NCBI GenBank assembly: GCA_027065215.1
Contig: JAMOOT010000291.1
Coordinates: 1 to 7,074 of the forward strand
Length of the DNA stretch: 7,074 nt
Reading direction: 5' to 3'
Source: Candidatus Omnitrophota bacterium
GTDB taxonomy: Bacteria; Omnitrophota; Gorgyraeia; S143-82
In this document: positions 5,305 through 7,074 of the stretch, in pieces
Layout of the letters: every line of letters starts with the position of its first letter
Position numbering within the stretch: position 1 is the stretch's first letter
Translations under genes and position numbers: made by a program
The notes under the pieces: model-generated
Databases searched by the model: none
Told to the model about the DNA's origin: nothing
Seen by the model: only the letters and a program-made list of their open reading frames with translations

Positions 5305-5947
5305 CATTCGCATAGAGGACCTTGGGCAGATAGAGTATAAACAATGGCGTGATCTGTTGCCCGAAATCTTTGCTAAGGTGGGGGAAGGAGAATTTGATCT
5401 TTATCTTCAGTTTTGTGAACATCCCCGCGTTATAACTGTGGGCAGATCTGGTTTGGGAATGGGGTTTAAGGAACGAGAAGATCATTGGCCTGTAATCTCG
5501 GTTGATAGAGGGGGTAGTATTACTGCCCATTTTCCCGGCCAGTTGATGATCTATCCCGTAGTTAATCTTAAGCGGTTTTCTCTCGGGATTAGGAGTTGGC
5601 TTAAAGGGTTGATTGGTTTGGTTAGGTCGGTGTTATGTGAAATGGGGGTGGATTTGGAGGAGAGGCGATTTGGCCTCTGGAATGATAAAGGGAAGGTGGT
5701 TTCGTTTGGATTGGGTGCAAGACGGTATATCTCTTATCATGGGGTGGGCTTGATTTACAGATTGGACGATGAAGTGAATCGTTTGGTCTGGCCTTGCGGA
5801 GAAGAAGGACGTTTTTCTTCACTGGAGGAGATGGGATTATATCGCGATGGTATCAGGGAGGAATTGATATATAGATTGAGTGAAAAGTTTGTTACCTACT
5901 TTACATCTCCTGAGTTAAGCGGTAAAATCAACCAATTTAGGTTTTAA
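5282..5947 (+). CDS. lipB: Octanoyl-[acyl-carrier-protein]:protein N-octanoyltransferase (lipoate biosynthesis)
   Basis: LipB moves an octanoyl group from octanoyl-ACP to lipoyl domains such as GcvH, after which LipA inserts sulfur. The 221-residue length is typical. Motifs in order: EHPRVITVGRSG (about 46-57), DRGGSITAHFPGQLMIYPVVNLKR (75-98, split here by reading: DRGG, then H83 and PGQ), WNDKGKVVSFGLGARR with candidate catalytic K138, YHGVGLIY, and WPCGEEGRFSSLEEMG with the acyl-accepting C172. The active Cys/Lys pair is therefore present. The usual YHGPGQ reads AHFPGQ, a noteworthy variation next to the conserved His. ATG5282 has no clear Shine-Dalgarno and lies inside the preceding gene. 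No other in-frame start fits before the ExxGxxxY-like region (EDLGQIEYKQW), so translation is probably coupled. The neighbouring gcvT fits the biology, since its partner GcvH needs lipoylation. Confidence 0.92.
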   Translation: MPCSTRINIRIEDLGQIEYKQWRDLLPEIFAKVGEGEFDLYLQFCEHPRVITVGRSGLGMGFKEREDHWPVISVDRGGSITAHFPGQLMIYPVVNLKRFSLGIRSWLKGLIGLVRSVLCEMGVDLEERRFGLWNDKGKVVSFGLGARRYISYHGVGLIYRLDDEVNRLVWPCGEEGRFSSLEEMGLYRDGIREELIYRLSEKFVTYFTSPELSGKINQFRF

Positions 5948-5982
5948 GTGGCGGAGAGTTTGTTCATTAAAAGGTAAAGCAA

Positions 5983-7074
5983 ATGGGAGATTTGGCGGAT
6001 CTTCATCGCACCTCACTATATCAGGAGCACCTCAGGTTAGGAGCTCGGATAATAGACTTTGCGGGATGGGCCCTACCGGTTCAGTTTACCTCCATTATAA
6101 AAGAGCACCTCTGGACAAGGGAGAGTGTCTCCATCTTTGATGTGGGCCACATGGGAGAGATCTTTGTTAGAGGACAGAGGTCTTCACAGTTTTTGGATCG
6201 GATGTTGACAAATTCAATTGCTTCTCTTTCTGTGGGGCAGTGCAGATATACGCTGATGCTAAATGATAAAGGGGGGATAATAGATGATTTGATTGTCTAT
6301 CGATTGGGAGAGGAAGAGTTTATGCTGGTGGTCAATGCCGGGAGAAAAGATATTGATTTTAATTGGTTAAAGGGTCATCTCTGGGAAGATCTCCAGATAG
6401 AGGACAGGACTTTTTCTATTGCCAAGATAGATCTGCAGGGGCCAAAGGCATTGGAAGTGTTGAATGAATTACTTGATAGAGATTTTTCTTTTCTGGGGTA
6501 CTTTAGATTCGTTCCCGCTAAACTTGATATCTATGATGTCTTTATAAGTCGAACTGGCTATACTGGTGAATTAGGTTATGAATTCTACATAGATTGGGAA
6601 AAAGGCCCTTATCTCTGGAATAGATTACTGGAGTTTGATCTGGTCAAACCAGCAGGATTGGGAGCAAGGGATACACTGAGGCTGGAGGTAGGGTATCCTT
6701 TGTATGGGCACGATATAGATGAGGATACCACGCCAATAGAGGCTAATCTGGAAAGGTTTGTGGATTGGGATAAGGATTTTGTCGGTAAAGAGGCGTTGTT
6801 GGAAAAAAAGAATGGCGATGTTGCCAATCACTTGGTTGGCCTTAAAGGAGAGAGTAGGAGGCCATTTAGACAGGGAGATAAGGTGTTATCTTCTTCTGGA
6901 GATAAGATAGGATGGGTAACATCAGGGACTTATAGTCCGTCTCTGGAGCGGGCAATAGGCCTTGCTTATGTGAAAATCGAAACCAAACTGGGTGATAGGG
7001 TGGAAGTAGAAGGGGATAGGGGTAGGATTACCGCTGAGGTGTTTTCTTATCCATTCTATCGGGAAGGGACGGTT
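5983..7074 (+). CDS. gcvT: Glycine cleavage system T protein, aminomethyltransferase (3' end beyond window)
   Basis: GcvT takes the aminomethyl group carried on lipoylated GcvH and transfers its one-carbon unit to tetrahydrofolate, giving 5,10-methylene-THF and ammonia. The frame runs 364 codons from ATG5983 to the window edge with no stop. The family is usually about 360-370 residues and the last residues (YPFYREGTV) look like a normal C-terminus, so only a few codons are probably missing. Motifs include LYQEHLRLGARIIDFAGWALPVQF (start at L12), SIFDVGHMGEI, LMLNDKGGIIDDLIVY with D101 at the position of the catalytic Asp of E. coli GcvT, FISRTGYTGELGYEFYI, LGARDTLRLEVGYPLYGHDID, and GWVTSGTYSPSLERAIGLAYV in the barrel domain. 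The start has AAAGGT at 5970-5975 with about 7 nt spacing and lies 35 nt after lipB. Other gcv genes would be expected downstream; that part is inference. Confidence 0.95.
   Translation, partial: MGDLADLHRTSLYQEHLRLGARIIDFAGWALPVQFTSIIKEHLWTRESVSIFDVGHMGEIFVRGQRSSQFLDRMLTNSIASLSVGQCRYTLMLNDKGGIIDDLIVYRLGEEEFMLVVNAGRKDIDFNWLKGHLWEDLQIEDRTFSIAKIDLQGPKALEVLNELLDRDFSFLGYFRFVPAKLDIYDVFISRTGYTGELGYEFYIDWEKGPYLWNRLLEFDLVKPAGLGARDTLRLEVGYPLYGHDIDEDTTPIEANLERFVDWDKDFVGKEALLEKKNGDVANHLVGLKGESRRPFRQGDKVLSSSGDKIGWVTSGTYSPSLERAIGLAYVKIETKLGDRVEVEGDRGRITAEVFSYPFYREGTV

Overview
The window is a densely packed, single-direction (+ strand) stretch of a moderately AT-rich bacterial chromosome. It holds nine protein-coding genes, two of them cut by the window edges. 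Lipobox-bearing lipoproteins predicted for the outer membrane and a CsgG-type protein point to a diderm (Gram-negative-type) bacterium. Adjacent phosphotransacetylase and acetate kinase genes suggest acetate production with ATP formation, as in many anaerobes. I cannot fix the phylum from this sequence; a deltaproteobacterial-type or candidate-phylum anaerobe is a guess.

Layout: (1) 2-544, the 3' end of pheT. (2) 545-599, the longest non-coding gap, with a sigma70-type promoter candidate whose -35 hexamer overlaps the pheT stop. (3) 600-2652, pta and ackA, overlapping by 29 nt and converting acetyl-CoA to acetate plus ATP. (4) 2665-5304, five consecutive genes for exported proteins: a DUF3568-like lipoprotein, a secreted beta-rich protein of unknown function, a CsgG-like protein with a FlgT-type C-terminal domain, a 63-residue lipoprotein, and a helical secreted protein with an internal repeat. 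(5) 5282-7074, lipB and gcvT; lipB supplies lipoyl groups needed by GcvH, the partner of GcvT.

Genes are separated by at most about 50 nt and several overlap by 1-29 nt. No convincing terminator is visible, so long polycistronic transcription is likely. The least-described part is the five-gene envelope cassette between housekeeping metabolic genes. Its centre is a CsgG-family protein with no curli subunits or curli accessory genes in view. No tRNA, rRNA, CRISPR array, insertion sequence or attachment site was found. No gap exceeds 300 bases.
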